Source of the DNA: Planctomycetes bacterium TMED75
GTDB lineage: Bacteria; Planctomycetota; Phycisphaerae; Phycisphaerales; SM1A02
Assembly: GCA_002171655.1 (NCBI GenBank)
Contig: NHEC01000018.1
Span: forward strand, 1-45,962
Direction of reading: 5' to 3'
DNA length: 45,962 nucleotides
The stretch's first letter is position 1; every line of letters starts with the position of its first letter. The translations under genes were made by a program, and so were the position numbers. Positions 17,762-26,545 of the stretch are shown here, piece after piece. Below the pieces are notes generated by a model, which worked only from the letters and a program-made list of their open reading frames with translations, was not told the origin of the DNA and did no database searches.

Positions 17762-18508
17762 ATGCCAACATTGATCATCCAGAACGGTGCGCTGAGTCCC
17801 CCCGGACTCGCCTTGGAAGTCCTTCGAAGTCATGGTCATGCCATTCGGGTGGTGGAGGTATTTCAGGGCGAAGCGCTTCCTCCCGACCTCGATGATGTGG
17901 ATTCGATCATCTGCTGCGGGGGCGAGCAGTCCGCTCGCAAGGACGTCGAGGATCCTTTGATTCAAGCCGAATGCGATCTGCTGGCACAAGCCCACGCCGC
18001 CGGAATTCCGATCCTTGGTCTGTGCCTGGGTGCTCAAATTCTCGCCCGGGCCCTGGGGGGAACCGTTGAACGGATCAAGGACGGGCCCGAAGTTGGTTTC
18101 GTGGAACTCGCTCTGACTCCCGCCGGTCGCGAGGATGCGCTCTACAAGGGCATCCCCTGGTGGAGTCATCAGTACTGCTGGCATGAAGATGAAATCACCG
18201 AACTCCCGCCGGACGCCAAGTTGCTGGTGACCGGCAAGGACGTCACCAACCAGGCCTTTGTCGTGGGCACCACCAGTTACGGGCTTCAATACCACCCCGA
18301 GTACGGTGAGGAACCGTTGCGGGAGCACTCCGCACGAACTGATTCATTCGCCGAAGTCGGTGGTGGAACCGAGTCCCTGATTCGAGACCTCGAGCTCCAC
18401 GGCCCGGCCTTCATGCGGCACGGACTTCGTTTCTTCGAGTCGGTGGCTCTGTTCCTGATGCCGGTGGATCGCCTCAACGCCGGAATCCGGCGGGACCTGG
18501 CGCACTGA
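17762..18508 (+). CDS. Class I glutamine amidotransferase (GMP synthase-like GATase domain protein)
   Basis: This 248-residue stand-alone GATase has the nucleophile Cys in LGLCLGAQILARALGG and the His-Glu pair in LQYHPEYGEE, so the triad is complete. No synthetase domain follows, so it is not GuaA itself. Similar stand-alone proteins are often annotated as GMP synthase-like, and some act as gamma-glutamyl hydrolases or transferases. Start ATG at 17762. It follows the methyltransferase closely and converges on dxs, with a short repeat-containing gap between. Confidence 0.82.
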   Translation: MPTLIIQNGALSPPGLALEVLRSHGHAIRVVEVFQGEALPPDLDDVDSIICCGGEQSARKDVEDPLIQAECDLLAQAHAAGIPILGLCLGAQILARALGGTVERIKDGPEVGFVELALTPAGREDALYKGIPWWSHQYCWHEDEITELPPDAKLLVTGKDVTNQAFVVGTTSYGLQYHPEYGEEPLREHSARTDSFAEVGGGTESLIRDLELHGPAFMRHGLRFFESVALFLMPVDRLNAGIRRDLAH

Positions 18509-18526
18509 TCTACCAGCGAGCGGGAA

Positions 18527-18560
18527 CGGGATCTCAGCGGGGCCGGGATCTCAGCGGGGC
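18527..18560. repeat. Perfect tandem 17-bp duplication between convergent genes
   Basis: CGGGATCTCAGCGGGGC occurs twice head to tail (18527-18543 and 18544-18560) in the 64-base gap between the amidotransferase gene and dxs. It is followed by a small GCCTGA/TCAGGC hairpin (18559-18578) reaching into the dxs stop. No T-run is present. Confidence 0.8.
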
Positions 18561-18572
18561 CTGAAGTGCACC

Positions 18573-20570
18573 TCAGGCGTTGGCCTGGTGCACCTCGGGG
18601 GTGCTCGAAGCGGCATTCGCCATTTTCGTCGTACAGACTGCCCGAATGGTTCGAGTGATGCCGGCGGTGTCGATGCCGATCTCAGCCAGCTGTTCGCTTC
18701 GCGAGCCCTGTCGAATCCATCGTTCGGGCATGCCCAGTCGAGTGATGCGACTGGTGTCGAGGCCAGCCTGGTTGCAGGCGTCGATGACCTGGGCTCCGAA
18801 GCCTCCCGCGAGGCCGTGGTCCTCGACCGTGATGATCGGAATCTGGCGGGCGATCAGACGGCGCAGCAGTTCAATATCGACCGGCTTGGCAAACCTGGCG
18901 TCGTACACCTCGACTTGGTAGTCCTGAGCAAGTTCATCGGCGGCCTCGACGGCATTGATTCCAGTGGTGCCGTAGGCGAGGATCGCCACGTCGGCCTGAT
19001 CGCACTCAATCAATGCTCGAGCAGTGCCGAGTTTGAACGGCGGTGCGGTGCCGAATCGTTCGTCGATCAGTTCACTTACGTTGTCCCGCGGGTAGCGCAC
19101 TGCGCTGAGTCCTTCGGTGTAGTCCCGCATGAAGGCGAGGGAGGCCTTGAGGCTGGACTCGTCGATCGGCGCGAGCAGGGCGGCCTGCGGCAGAACTGAA
19201 AGCAGCGAGATGTCGCAGAATCCCTGGTGAACAGCGCCATCGCCGCCCACGCATCCGGCGCGATCCAGACAGATTCGAACCGCATGTCCCTGCAGTGCGA
19301 CTTCCTGGAATGCCTGGTCGAAGGCGCGTTGGAGGAAGGTGGAATAGACCGCGAAGAACGGCTTGAATCCAGTCTTTGCCAGACCGGCCATCATGTCCAT
19401 GGCGTGGCTTTCGCAAATTCCGGTGTCCCAGGTTCTCTGGGGCCATCGTTCCATGATGCCAGTGAGTCCGGTGCCATCGGGCATCGCAGCGGTGCAGGCG
19501 ACGGCTTGCTCATCGGCTTCCATGACTTCAGTGAGGGCATCGGCAAAGGCGGCAGTGAATGATCGTCCCGAACGCTTGAGTTCGACTCGGCAGCTGCTGG
19601 TGATCTTTTCCGTGGACTCCTGCTGGTCGCCGCTGACATCGAAGGCGGGGGGGGAGTGGAACTGGGTTGCATTGCCCTCGGCGAAATCGTACCCCTTGCC
19701 CTTGATGGTCTTCACGTGAAGAACCATGGGGCGCTCAAACCGCTTGGCTTCGTTGAGAAACTCGATGAGGGTCGGAAGGTCGTGTCCATCGATGGGACCG
19801 ACGGTGACCAGTCCGAACTTCTCGAACCAGGTGTCCTCGGCGATCATCGCCTTGCTCGCTTCGCCCATTCGGTGGTAGAGGTCGGCGGCTATTCCGCCCC
19901 CTGGCAGGTGCTTCGCCAGCTCCTTGGCCGCCTTGCGGAAACCGCTGTAGGTATCGCTCAGTCGGACTCGATCAAAGTACTGGGCAACTGCTCCCTGGGG
20001 CTTGGCGATCGACATTCCGTTGTCGTTGAGCACGACCAGGAATTGCCGCTTGAGGGTGCCGGCGTTGTTGAGTCCCTCCATGGCCAGGCCGTTTACGATC
20101 GAGGCGTCACCGATAAGACTGACCACACGTCGTCCGTCGGGGTTGGTGTCAGAAAATGATTCCCCGTTGAGTTCATCACCGCGAGCCATGCCGACGGCGG
20201 TCGAAATCGCGGTGCCCGCATGGCCCACCGAAAACAGGTCGAACATGCTTTCCATGGGTTCGGGGAACCCGGCCATGCCGTCTCTCATTCGCAATCGATC
20301 CAGCTTGTCCTGTCGACCGGTGAGCAGCTTGTGGGGATAGCACTGGTGCCCGACATCGAAGAGCAGTCGGTCCTGCTCGAAGTCGAACACGTAGTGAAGT
20401 GCGATCGAAAGTTCGACCACGCCCAGGTTCGGAGCGAGGTGTCCTCCGCTCTTGGACACCTGGTCACAGATGACGAAGCGCAACTCAGCCGCCAACTCGA
20501 CAAGCTCCTCCAGCTTCAATTGCTTGAGGTCCTGGGGGCTCTTGATTCCCGGAAGATGCTTCAGTTCCAT
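18573..20570 (-). CDS. dxs: 1-deoxy-D-xylulose-5-phosphate synthase
   Basis: Dxs condenses pyruvate and glyceraldehyde 3-phosphate using thiamine diphosphate, the entry step of the MEP isoprenoid pathway. The 665-residue protein has the full three-domain layout: SGGHLAPNLGVVELSIALHYVF, then FDVGHQCYPHKLLTGR, the thiamine-diphosphate motif GDASIVNG...ALNNAG-type (here MEGLNNAG), the pyrimidine domain with DRAGCVGGDGAVHQG, and a C-terminal domain with TVEDHGLAGGFG. ATG at 20570 is chosen; AGGA lies seven bases upstream and the usual 'L..I.SP.DL..L' opening follows. ispA sits upstream on the same strand, 90 bases away. Confidence 0.96.
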   Translation of the reverse strand: MELKHLPGIKSPQDLKQLKLEELVELAAELRFVICDQVSKSGGHLAPNLGVVELSIALHYVFDFEQDRLLFDVGHQCYPHKLLTGRQDKLDRLRMRDGMAGFPEPMESMFDLFSVGHAGTAISTAVGMARGDELNGESFSDTNPDGRRVVSLIGDASIVNGLAMEGLNNAGTLKRQFLVVLNDNGMSIAKPQGAVAQYFDRVRLSDTYSGFRKAAKELAKHLPGGGIAADLYHRMGEASKAMIAEDTWFEKFGLVTVGPIDGHDLPTLIEFLNEAKRFERPMVLHVKTIKGKGYDFAEGNATQFHSPPAFDVSGDQQESTEKITSSCRVELKRSGRSFTAAFADALTEVMEADEQAVACTAAMPDGTGLTGIMERWPQRTWDTGICESHAMDMMAGLAKTGFKPFFAVYSTFLQRAFDQAFQEVALQGHAVRICLDRAGCVGGDGAVHQGFCDISLLSVLPQAALLAPIDESSLKASLAFMRDYTEGLSAVRYPRDNVSELIDERFGTAPPFKLGTARALIECDQADVAILAYGTTGINAVEAADELAQDYQVEVYDARFAKPVDIELLRRLIARQIPIITVEDHGLAGGFGAQVIDACNQAGLDTSRITRLGMPERWIRQGSRSEQLAEIGIDTAGITRTIRAVCTTKMANAASSTPEVHQANA

Positions 20571-20640
20571 CTGCAGTCCTGTCTGTTTCAGCTCGATTCC
20601 CGGCGATATCGGTGCACCGCCGGGTTTCATTGAATGTGAG

Positions 20641-20646
20641 ATTATA
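20641..20646 (-). promoter_or_regulatory. Consensus -10 box upstream of dxs
   Basis: TATAAT on the minus strand sits in the 90-base gap between ispA and dxs, about 70 bases before the dxs start. It is preceded by TGAG, close to an extended -10. No TTGACA-like -35 is seen at 16-19 bases. It suggests dxs can be transcribed separately from ispA. Confidence 0.5.
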
Positions 20647-20660
20647 CTCACACGAACCGG

Positions 20661-21545
20661 TCAGCGGGTCCTTCTCGCCAGACTTGCCGTCATCTCGCGC
20701 AATGGGACAGCTTCCCGGCCACAGCCGCTGAGGGCCTCCTCGGCGGCTTTTTCGAGCGCATGGATCGTCGCTCGGGTGCCTTCCAGTCCGTGGATCGCGG
20801 GAAAAGTCCGTTTTCCCTGGTCCCGATCCTTGCCCGCGGTCTTGCCCAGGTGCTCGGTTGATTGAGTTTCATCGAGCAGGTCATCGACCACTTGGAACAT
20901 CAGTCCGACCGCCGCTCCCCAGTCGCCCAGGGCTTCGACCAGTGTTGAATCTGCATTGGCGGCCAAGGCTCCGCCTCGGGCCGCTCCGCGGATGAGGGCC
21001 GCAGTCTTGTTGGCGTGGATGAGTTCCAGCCGTTGCGGTTCGTCGAGTCCCTGCGGAAACGAGCCCATGGTGTCCCAGGACTGGCCTTCGATCATCGCGA
21101 TTGTCGCGAGTCCGACTTCGCGAGTGATCCGGTCTGCCTGGTGGGTGCTCTCCGCGGCGATGACCATCGCCATCGACTGGAGCAGATCCCCGGTGAGAAT
21201 GGCCGTGCATTCCCCGAACTTCTTGTGCACCGTGGGTTTTCCACGTCGCAGGTCGTCATCGTCCAGAGCCGGCAGGTCATCATGGATCAGGCTGAAGGCA
21301 TGAATCAGTTCGAACGCACAGGCCACGGGCAGGGCTTGAGATTCCGGCCCTCCCCCGATCTCGCAGGCTCGACAGGCGATCAGTGGCCGTATCCGCTTGC
21401 CCCCCCCCAGGACCGAGTACTCCGCGGCTGCGCGGAGTTCATCGTGTTGGATGCGCTGGAGGTAGGTCTTGAGCGCATCATCGATCTCCCGCCTGAGCTG
21501 TTTGTCGGAGAGTCGAGAGTCCGAGGTGTTCGAGGCGTTGGTCAT
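20661..21545 (-). CDS. ispA: Farnesyl / geranylgeranyl diphosphate synthase (polyprenyl synthetase)
   Basis: This 294-residue trans-prenyltransferase condenses isopentenyl diphosphate with allylic diphosphates. The first Asp-rich motif is HDDLPALDDDD (DDx4D, followed by RRGKPT), the second is VVDDLLDETQ, and GGGKRIRP near residue 50 binds IPP. Length and the DDx4D first motif fit bacterial FPP or GGPP synthases; chain length cannot be fixed from sequence alone. It precedes dxs on the same strand and is divergent from the ExbB-like gene over 76 bases. Its product would feed uppS and possibly the UbiA-family enzyme. Confidence 0.93.
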   Translation of the reverse strand: MTNASNTSDSRLSDKQLRREIDDALKTYLQRIQHDELRAAAEYSVLGGGKRIRPLIACRACEIGGGPESQALPVACAFELIHAFSLIHDDLPALDDDDLRRGKPTVHKKFGECTAILTGDLLQSMAMVIAAESTHQADRITREVGLATIAMIEGQSWDTMGSFPQGLDEPQRLELIHANKTAALIRGAARGGALAANADSTLVEALGDWGAAVGLMFQVVDDLLDETQSTEHLGKTAGKDRDQGKRTFPAIHGLEGTRATIHALEKAAEEALSGCGREAVPLREMTASLARRTR

Positions 21546-21621
21546 GCCGCCTAATCTTACTGGGAAGAACTTGCTTCTGGGAAGTACATCCTCCCGATCC
21601 GGAATCGCTTAAGATGACCTC

Positions 21622-22239
21622 ATGGGCGATCTGATGCAACGTTTGGGCGAATTGATGGACCAGGGTGGTTTCGTGATGTGGCCACTGCTCTTCATGAGCG
21701 TGTTCACCGTCGCACTCTGCTTTGAGCGACTTGTCTTTTGGCTTCGGGTCAATCGATCCGCCGGGCTCAGGTTCAGTCGCTTCATGGGCTTACTGCACAA
21801 GGGCGATGCGTCTGAAGTGCGCAGCCTCGCGTCCAAGGACAATTCTCCTTACGGCGAACTCGCGGATCGGCTGGCCCAGGGTGGTGATGCGGACTCGGTC
21901 AGTGTGGAAGTCGTTGAATACCAGCGGCCGCGAATCGAGCGATACATGCTGGTCTTTTCGACCATTGTCACGGCTGCCCCCATGCTTGGGATTCTCGGTA
22001 CGGTGCTGGGAATCATCCGAAGTTTCGAACTGCTTGGTTCCCAAGAGACGATCACCGATCCTCGAGAGATCTCCGCGGGCATCGCCGAGGCCCTGCTGAC
22101 CACGGCATTTGGGTTGGTCGTGGCGCTGATCGCTCTGGTGCCCTACATGGCCTGTCGAGGGCAGATCGAGCGTGCAATCTGCCGATTCGAGGCCATGACC
22201 GCGGCGGCTCGGGGTAAATTCACTTCCAGGAACAGCTGA
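21622..22239 (+). CDS. MotA/TolQ/ExbB proton channel family protein
   Basis: This 205-residue inner-membrane protein has three hydrophobic segments: residues about 18-38 (FVMWPLLFMSVFTVALCFERL), and a pair around 115-140 and 160-182. The LGILGTVLGIIRSFELLG segment and 'GIAEALLTTAFGLVVALIALVPY' are the hallmarks of ExbB/TolQ. ExbB proteins normally form a proton-driven motor with ExbD, but no ExbD/TolR gene follows here. The next gene is an FHA-phosphatase 70 bases away on the same strand. Confidence 0.88.
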   Translation: MGDLMQRLGELMDQGGFVMWPLLFMSVFTVALCFERLVFWLRVNRSAGLRFSRFMGLLHKGDASEVRSLASKDNSPYGELADRLAQGGDADSVSVEVVEYQRPRIERYMLVFSTIVTAAPMLGILGTVLGIIRSFELLGSQETITDPREISAGIAEALLTTAFGLVVALIALVPYMACRGQIERAICRFEAMTAAARGKFTSRNS

Positions 22240-22309
22240 TCCTGTCCGCAGCGGCACCCGCACGCCAACGCTGTATCCCGTGATTTCCTTCAGGAAGGGA
22301 CTTCAGTCC

Positions 22310-23980
22310 ATGAGCGAACAAACCAATCACATCACCCCGGACAGTGACTCCGGGGAGCCCCTTGAAGTCACGATCACCGGTCCCGGCATGTCGCAGACCG
22401 TGCAACTGATTCAGGGTGAATACCTGATGGGGCGCGCGCTGGAATCTGAGATTCAGCTTCCAGAGGCGGCCGTTTCCCGGCGACACGCCCGGTTCGTGGT
22501 CGACGGAGCCGGGTGGGCGATCGAAGACCTGGGATCCCGTCATGGCACGGAGATTGGTGGAGCACGCATCCCCGCCAATCGTCCGGTTCCCATCTCGCCC
22601 GGGGAACGAATCGTCATTCGACCCTATGTAATCCGAGTCGTGGGGGAGGCTCAGGAACGAACCACGATCTTCGCCAAGGACGACAGCGCAACGCTGCTCG
22701 CGGATTCCGTGGCCGCGGTTCCCGATTCCGAACTGGAGGTGCTGGCTTCTCGCCGGTTGGGACTGCTCATGGACTCCGCCGCTTCAATTCAGCAAGCGCT
22801 CGATTCGGAATCCATGGGTTCCGCGGCAATCGATGCGATCCTCGCCGGAACCGAATTCGGCCGGGCATTCGTTCTTGCGCCGGTTGAAGGTTCCGATGAT
22901 GGGATTCACATCATTGCTTCTCGAGCCCGTATCGGCGCGACCGACGACACCGAAAGTGATCCGATCAGTCGGACCCTCCTGCGAGCCGCTCAGTCCGGCC
23001 GCGTGGTCCGTCTGCGCGACGAGCCCGACATCCAGGCCGCGGTTTCGATTGTTGGGGCAGGCGTCAAGGAAGCGCTCTGTGTCCCGGTCCGGGTCGGAGA
23101 GGGTATCGAGGCGTATCTCTACCTGGATGCGAGTTCCACCAGTGGTTCGGATGGTTCGGACACCGCCGCCTTCTGTTCGGCAATCGGGCGATTGTGCGGA
23201 CTCGCCCTCTCCAACATCCAGCGCATCGATCTTCAGACCAAACAGGCGCGTCTGGTCCAGGAACTCGAGGCCGCTCAGATGGTTCAGAAACGAATGGCCC
23301 CCCCCGAGTCCGGAGGGATGCCGGGAATCAAGTGGGAGCTTCGAGTGGTTCCCGGCACGATCGTGGCGGGGGACCTGGTGGGGGCCTGCGCCACACCGGA
23401 TGGTGTTCCGATCGTGTTTCTCGGCGACGTCGCGGGCAAGGGTGCCGCCGCCGGCCTGCTGATGGCCGCACTGGAGGCTCGTCTGATCGCAGAAAGCGAA
23501 CGAGGAACCGACGTCGGGACGATGATCTGCAACGCGAACAACGCAATCATGCGTGTGACGGATGCTGCGGAATTCATCACCCTCTGGACGGTGAGCTTCG
23601 ATCGCGAGGCCTGCACCGCGACCTGCGTTGACTCCGGCCACGGCTACTGCGCCATCGTACGGGCCGACGGCACGATCGAACAGGTTCAGATCGACGGCGG
23701 TCCTCCGGTCGGAGTGGTTCCTGATTTTCCCTACGAAGGCGTGACGGTGCCTTTTCATCCGGACGACCGAATGGTGATCTTCAGTGACGGGCTTGCCGAG
23801 CAGCAAGGGCCGGACAAGGACATGTTCAACTTCGAACGGGTTATCGAGTCGCTGAGTCAGTCAAGCGGCGAATCCGAGGATGTGAACCGTCTGTACGCCG
23901 CGCTCGAGGAGTTCGCGGGTGGTCGCCCCTGGCAGGATGACGTCACCATCATGAGTGTGAGTTTCAACGACGAAGTGTGA
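22310..23980 (+). CDS. FHA-GAF-PP2C (SpoIIE/RsbU-type) phosphatase
   Basis: This is a 556-residue cytoplasmic signalling protein. Residues about 15-115 form an FHA domain that would read phosphothreonine (YLMGRALESEIQL, SRRHARF, EDLGSRHGTEIGG). Residues about 155-310 look like a GAF sensory domain (AFVLAPVEG..., ALCVPVRVGEGIEAYLYLD). A linker helix (LVQELEAAQMVQKRMAPP) leads to a PP2C-like phosphatase (residues about 345-555) with the metal-binding Asp in AGDLVG, LGDVAGKG, FSDGLAEQQG and WQDDVTI. These residues are intact, so it should be active on a Ser/Thr-phosphorylated partner such as an anti-anti-sigma factor. ATG at 22310 follows an AGGAAGG about 11 bases upstream. No kinase or partner gene is in the window. 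Confidence 0.88.
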   Translation: MSEQTNHITPDSDSGEPLEVTITGPGMSQTVQLIQGEYLMGRALESEIQLPEAAVSRRHARFVVDGAGWAIEDLGSRHGTEIGGARIPANRPVPISPGERIVIRPYVIRVVGEAQERTTIFAKDDSATLLADSVAAVPDSELEVLASRRLGLLMDSAASIQQALDSESMGSAAIDAILAGTEFGRAFVLAPVEGSDDGIHIIASRARIGATDDTESDPISRTLLRAAQSGRVVRLRDEPDIQAAVSIVGAGVKEALCVPVRVGEGIEAYLYLDASSTSGSDGSDTAAFCSAIGRLCGLALSNIQRIDLQTKQARLVQELEAAQMVQKRMAPPESGGMPGIKWELRVVPGTIVAGDLVGACATPDGVPIVFLGDVAGKGAAAGLLMAALEARLIAESERGTDVGTMICNANNAIMRVTDAAEFITLWTVSFDREACTATCVDSGHGYCAIVRADGTIEQVQIDGGPPVGVVPDFPYEGVTVPFHPDDRMVIFSDGLAEQQGPDKDMFNFERVIESLSQSSGESEDVNRLYAALEEFAGGRPWQDDVTIMSVSFNDEV

Positions 23981-24002
23981 GCCGTTTCGTGGATGCGTCG
24001 AA

Positions 24003-25052
24003 TCAGGGGCTCGGCTCTTCCTCGTTCATCACTGGGTCACAGGGATGTGAAAACTCTTCGGTTGGAGCGGATGAAACCGTGGTCGCCGAGGTCCAGCGGG
24101 AGAAGTCCAGCAAGTCGGGAATACCCAGCTGCCCCGTGGATCCATCAGCGCTCACGGAAGGGACGGTCACTCCGTGGCGTCGAATCGGTATCGCTTCCGG
24201 ACTGAAGACCTCGATACCTTCACCCGCGGATCCTTGAGGCAGGGGAGCGGTGGAGGCCAGCACGCCCGGCCGCCAACGGCTGGCCTGGATATTCAATCGG
24301 TTGGCTGAAAAGCTGTTCCAGATCTCAGTCTCGCAGAGTCTGGGGGGAACAACCCAGGCAGCGCCGTCCGGATCTTTTTCGTTCTTCACGTACACCCCGG
24401 TCTCGCGGAAGGTGCTGGTGCAGAAGGTGATCGTCCTCTCAGGCTGCCGTATGCTTCCAAGGTTGGTCGCGACCAGTCGGCCTTTGACCTGGCCTCCACT
24501 GTCAGTGGTCACCGGGGTGTCTCCAAAGATCAGGTGGGCTCGGGTGCCACTCATCTTCCACCAGCCGCCGACGTAGTAGGCGTTGTACCCAAATTCCGGA
24601 GTCGCGGAGATGACATTCAATGCGGCAGCGTGTTGTGTGGCATTGTTCTCGTTGGCGTAGTCGTTCTTGAGTTCATCGACGTCTTCCCGGTACCCGTACA
24701 TGGGGTCGAGGGCGTTGTCGAGATACGGCATCAGTCGCCAGGGGTAGGTCTGGGTGTTCTCGGTCTGCAGAGTGCCTTGTTGAGAAGGACTGGGGTAGGT
24801 CACTCGCCATTTGTCCTGGACGCCTTCGGACAGGTAGCCCGGCAGCAGTTTGTCCGCATAGGTGTTGGAGTAGGCGGTCCATGCAATGAAGACCTGGCGC
24901 CCGCGGTTCATCGATCGGAGGTTCTTCGAGGTTCGGGAAGCGCCTTGAAGTCCGACCAGCATGACTCCAAGCAGGATCGCGATCACGGAGATGACCACCA
25001 GAATCTCGACGATGGTGAATCCATCACGTGAAGAAGAACGTTTGACGTACAT
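24003..25052 (-). CDS. Type II secretion-like pseudopilin with H-X9-DG motif
   Basis: This 349-residue protein has a type III prepilin leader: basic MYVKRSSSRDG, then the processing site G-FTIVEILVVISVIAILLG, with Glu at +5 of the mature protein. A single N-terminal helix anchors it. Near the C-terminus RRHGVTVPSVSADGSTG matches the H-X9-DG motif of the large planctomycete pseudopilin family (DUF1559-like). Such genes are scattered in these genomes in many copies and their role is unknown; pilus or secretion machinery genes are not nearby. The start is ATG at 25052, with GGAGG seven bases upstream, an unusually good site in this window. Confidence 0.88.
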   Translation of the reverse strand: MYVKRSSSRDGFTIVEILVVISVIAILLGVMLVGLQGASRTSKNLRSMNRGRQVFIAWTAYSNTYADKLLPGYLSEGVQDKWRVTYPSPSQQGTLQTENTQTYPWRLMPYLDNALDPMYGYREDVDELKNDYANENNATQHAAALNVISATPEFGYNAYYVGGWWKMSGTRAHLIFGDTPVTTDSGGQVKGRLVATNLGSIRQPERTITFCTSTFRETGVYVKNEKDPDGAAWVVPPRLCETEIWNSFSANRLNIQASRWRPGVLASTAPLPQGSAGEGIEVFSPEAIPIRRHGVTVPSVSADGSTGQLGIPDLLDFSRWTSATTVSSAPTEEFSHPCDPVMNEEEPSP

Positions 25053-25193
25053 GTCTGAGCCTCCAGGAGTTCACCGGATGAGCCGGTCGTGTCCACCTAT
25101 ACGTGCAGGTGGGGCGATCTGGTGCATTCAATCAGCTGATCCGCTCATTCAGTCTATCGGCGTTTTGCTGGAGTGGGGCGGTATGGATCTGAC

Positions 25194-26456
25194 TCAGGAT
25201 TCGCCGATGGTGATTTGTTCGACGTCCCCGGAGGCGATCTTGTCCGCGCCTGAGCCGAGTTCACCGATGGGGTCCGGCGGAATGATCTCGACGTTCTTCT
25301 GGCCCAGCTTGGCTTCGCCGCGGTTGATCTTGTCTTCCAGAGCAGTGCATTCGACCAGGAGTCGATCAAGGATCTCTTCCTCCGGGACATTGGCGACCCG
25401 TTCTCCCTGGACATAGATGATTCCGCGTTTGTTGCCGGCAAAGACAGCCACGTCCGCACCTTCCGCTTCACCGGGTCCGTTCACCACGCACCCCATGACG
25501 GCGACCTTCATTGGAACCGAGATGTCGTTTTCAAGGGTCTTCTTGACTTCCTCGACCAGGGTGAAGAGGTCGACCTGGATTCGGCCGCAGGTCGGGCAGG
25601 CGATGAGTTCGATGCCGGTGCGCTCTCGCTTGTCCAGCGCGCACAGCAGTTCAACCCCATCCTCGACTTCGTACACGGGGTCACTGGCGTAGGAGATCCG
25701 AATGGTGTCGCCAATGCCGTTGGAGAGCAGGGTGCCCAGTGCGGCGATGGAGCGGATCGATCCGGTCTCTCGAGTGCCCGCATGGGTGACGCCCAGGTGC
25801 AGGGGGTACTCGAAGCGCTTGGCGATCTCGGTGTAGGCGTCGATGACCAGCGTCGCATCCATCGACTTCGCGCTGATGACCACGTCGCGGAAGTCACGGT
25901 CGTGGAAGATGTCGATGTACTCCTCGAGCTTGGCGATCATGATCGCGAGCAGGTGGCCGGAACGGTGTCCCTCGAAGTACTTGCCCAGTTCGGACATTCG
26001 CTTCTGCTTGTCCTTGCGCTCGATGATCGAGCCTTCGTTCACTCCGATTCGAATCGGAATGCCAGCCTCCTTGCACGCATCGATGACTTCATTGACCTGG
26101 TCACGGTCGCTGATGTTTCCGGGATTCAGTCGAATCTTGTGGATCCCTGCGGCGACGGCCTCGAGGGCACGCTTGTAGTGGAAGTGCACGTCGGCCACGA
26201 TCGGCACCGGGGTGTGCTTCATGATCTCGATCAGTGCCTCGGTGTCCTTGCGCTCCGGCACCGCGACCCGGACCACATCCGCGCCAGCATCGGCAAGCTT
26301 GTGTATCTCGGCCAAGCAGGCTTCCACATCGTGGGTGTAGACCGAACACATCGATTGTACGCTGACGGGTGCGTCACCCCCGATGGACACTCGTCCCACC
26401 CGGTCGTCGCCCATCGTCACTTTTCTGCACGCGCGTCGTTTCAGCATGGAATTCAT
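25194..26456 (-). CDS. ispG: (E)-4-hydroxy-3-methylbut-2-enyl diphosphate synthase
   Basis: IspG carries out the penultimate step of the MEP pathway, reducing methylerythritol cyclodiphosphate with a 4Fe-4S cluster. The 420-residue protein shows VQSMCSVYTHD, the TIM-barrel strands VRVAVPE and IVADVHFHY, IRLNPGNI, and the cluster-binding Cys of CPTCGR and MGCVVNGPGEAEGAD. No extra insert domain is seen, so it is the short bacterial form. The C-terminal 60 residues extend a little beyond the family core. ATG at 26456 or 26447 is likely; neither has a clear ribosome site. dxs lies 5 kb away, not in the same operon. Confidence 0.95.
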   Translation of the reverse strand: MNSMLKRRACRKVTMGDDRVGRVSIGGDAPVSVQSMCSVYTHDVEACLAEIHKLADAGADVVRVAVPERKDTEALIEIMKHTPVPIVADVHFHYKRALEAVAAGIHKIRLNPGNISDRDQVNEVIDACKEAGIPIRIGVNEGSIIERKDKQKRMSELGKYFEGHRSGHLLAIMIAKLEEYIDIFHDRDFRDVVISAKSMDATLVIDAYTEIAKRFEYPLHLGVTHAGTRETGSIRSIAALGTLLSNGIGDTIRISYASDPVYEVEDGVELLCALDKRERTGIELIACPTCGRIQVDLFTLVEEVKKTLENDISVPMKVAVMGCVVNGPGEAEGADVAVFAGNKRGIIYVQGERVANVPEEEILDRLLVECTALEDKINRGEAKLGQKNVEIIPPDPIGELGSGADKIASGDVEQITIGES

Positions 26457-26545
26457 TGTAGACGGTTCGGTTGGCCGAGGAATACCCACAGCAGTTAGGA
26501 TCTCACTGGTTTTTCCACCAAATCAGCCTCGGAGCCTTGAATCAC

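Noticed and set aside
17762-18508. GuaA (GMP synthase)
   Set aside because: Only the glutamine amidotransferase part is present (248 residues); no ATP pyrophosphatase or dimerisation domain follows.
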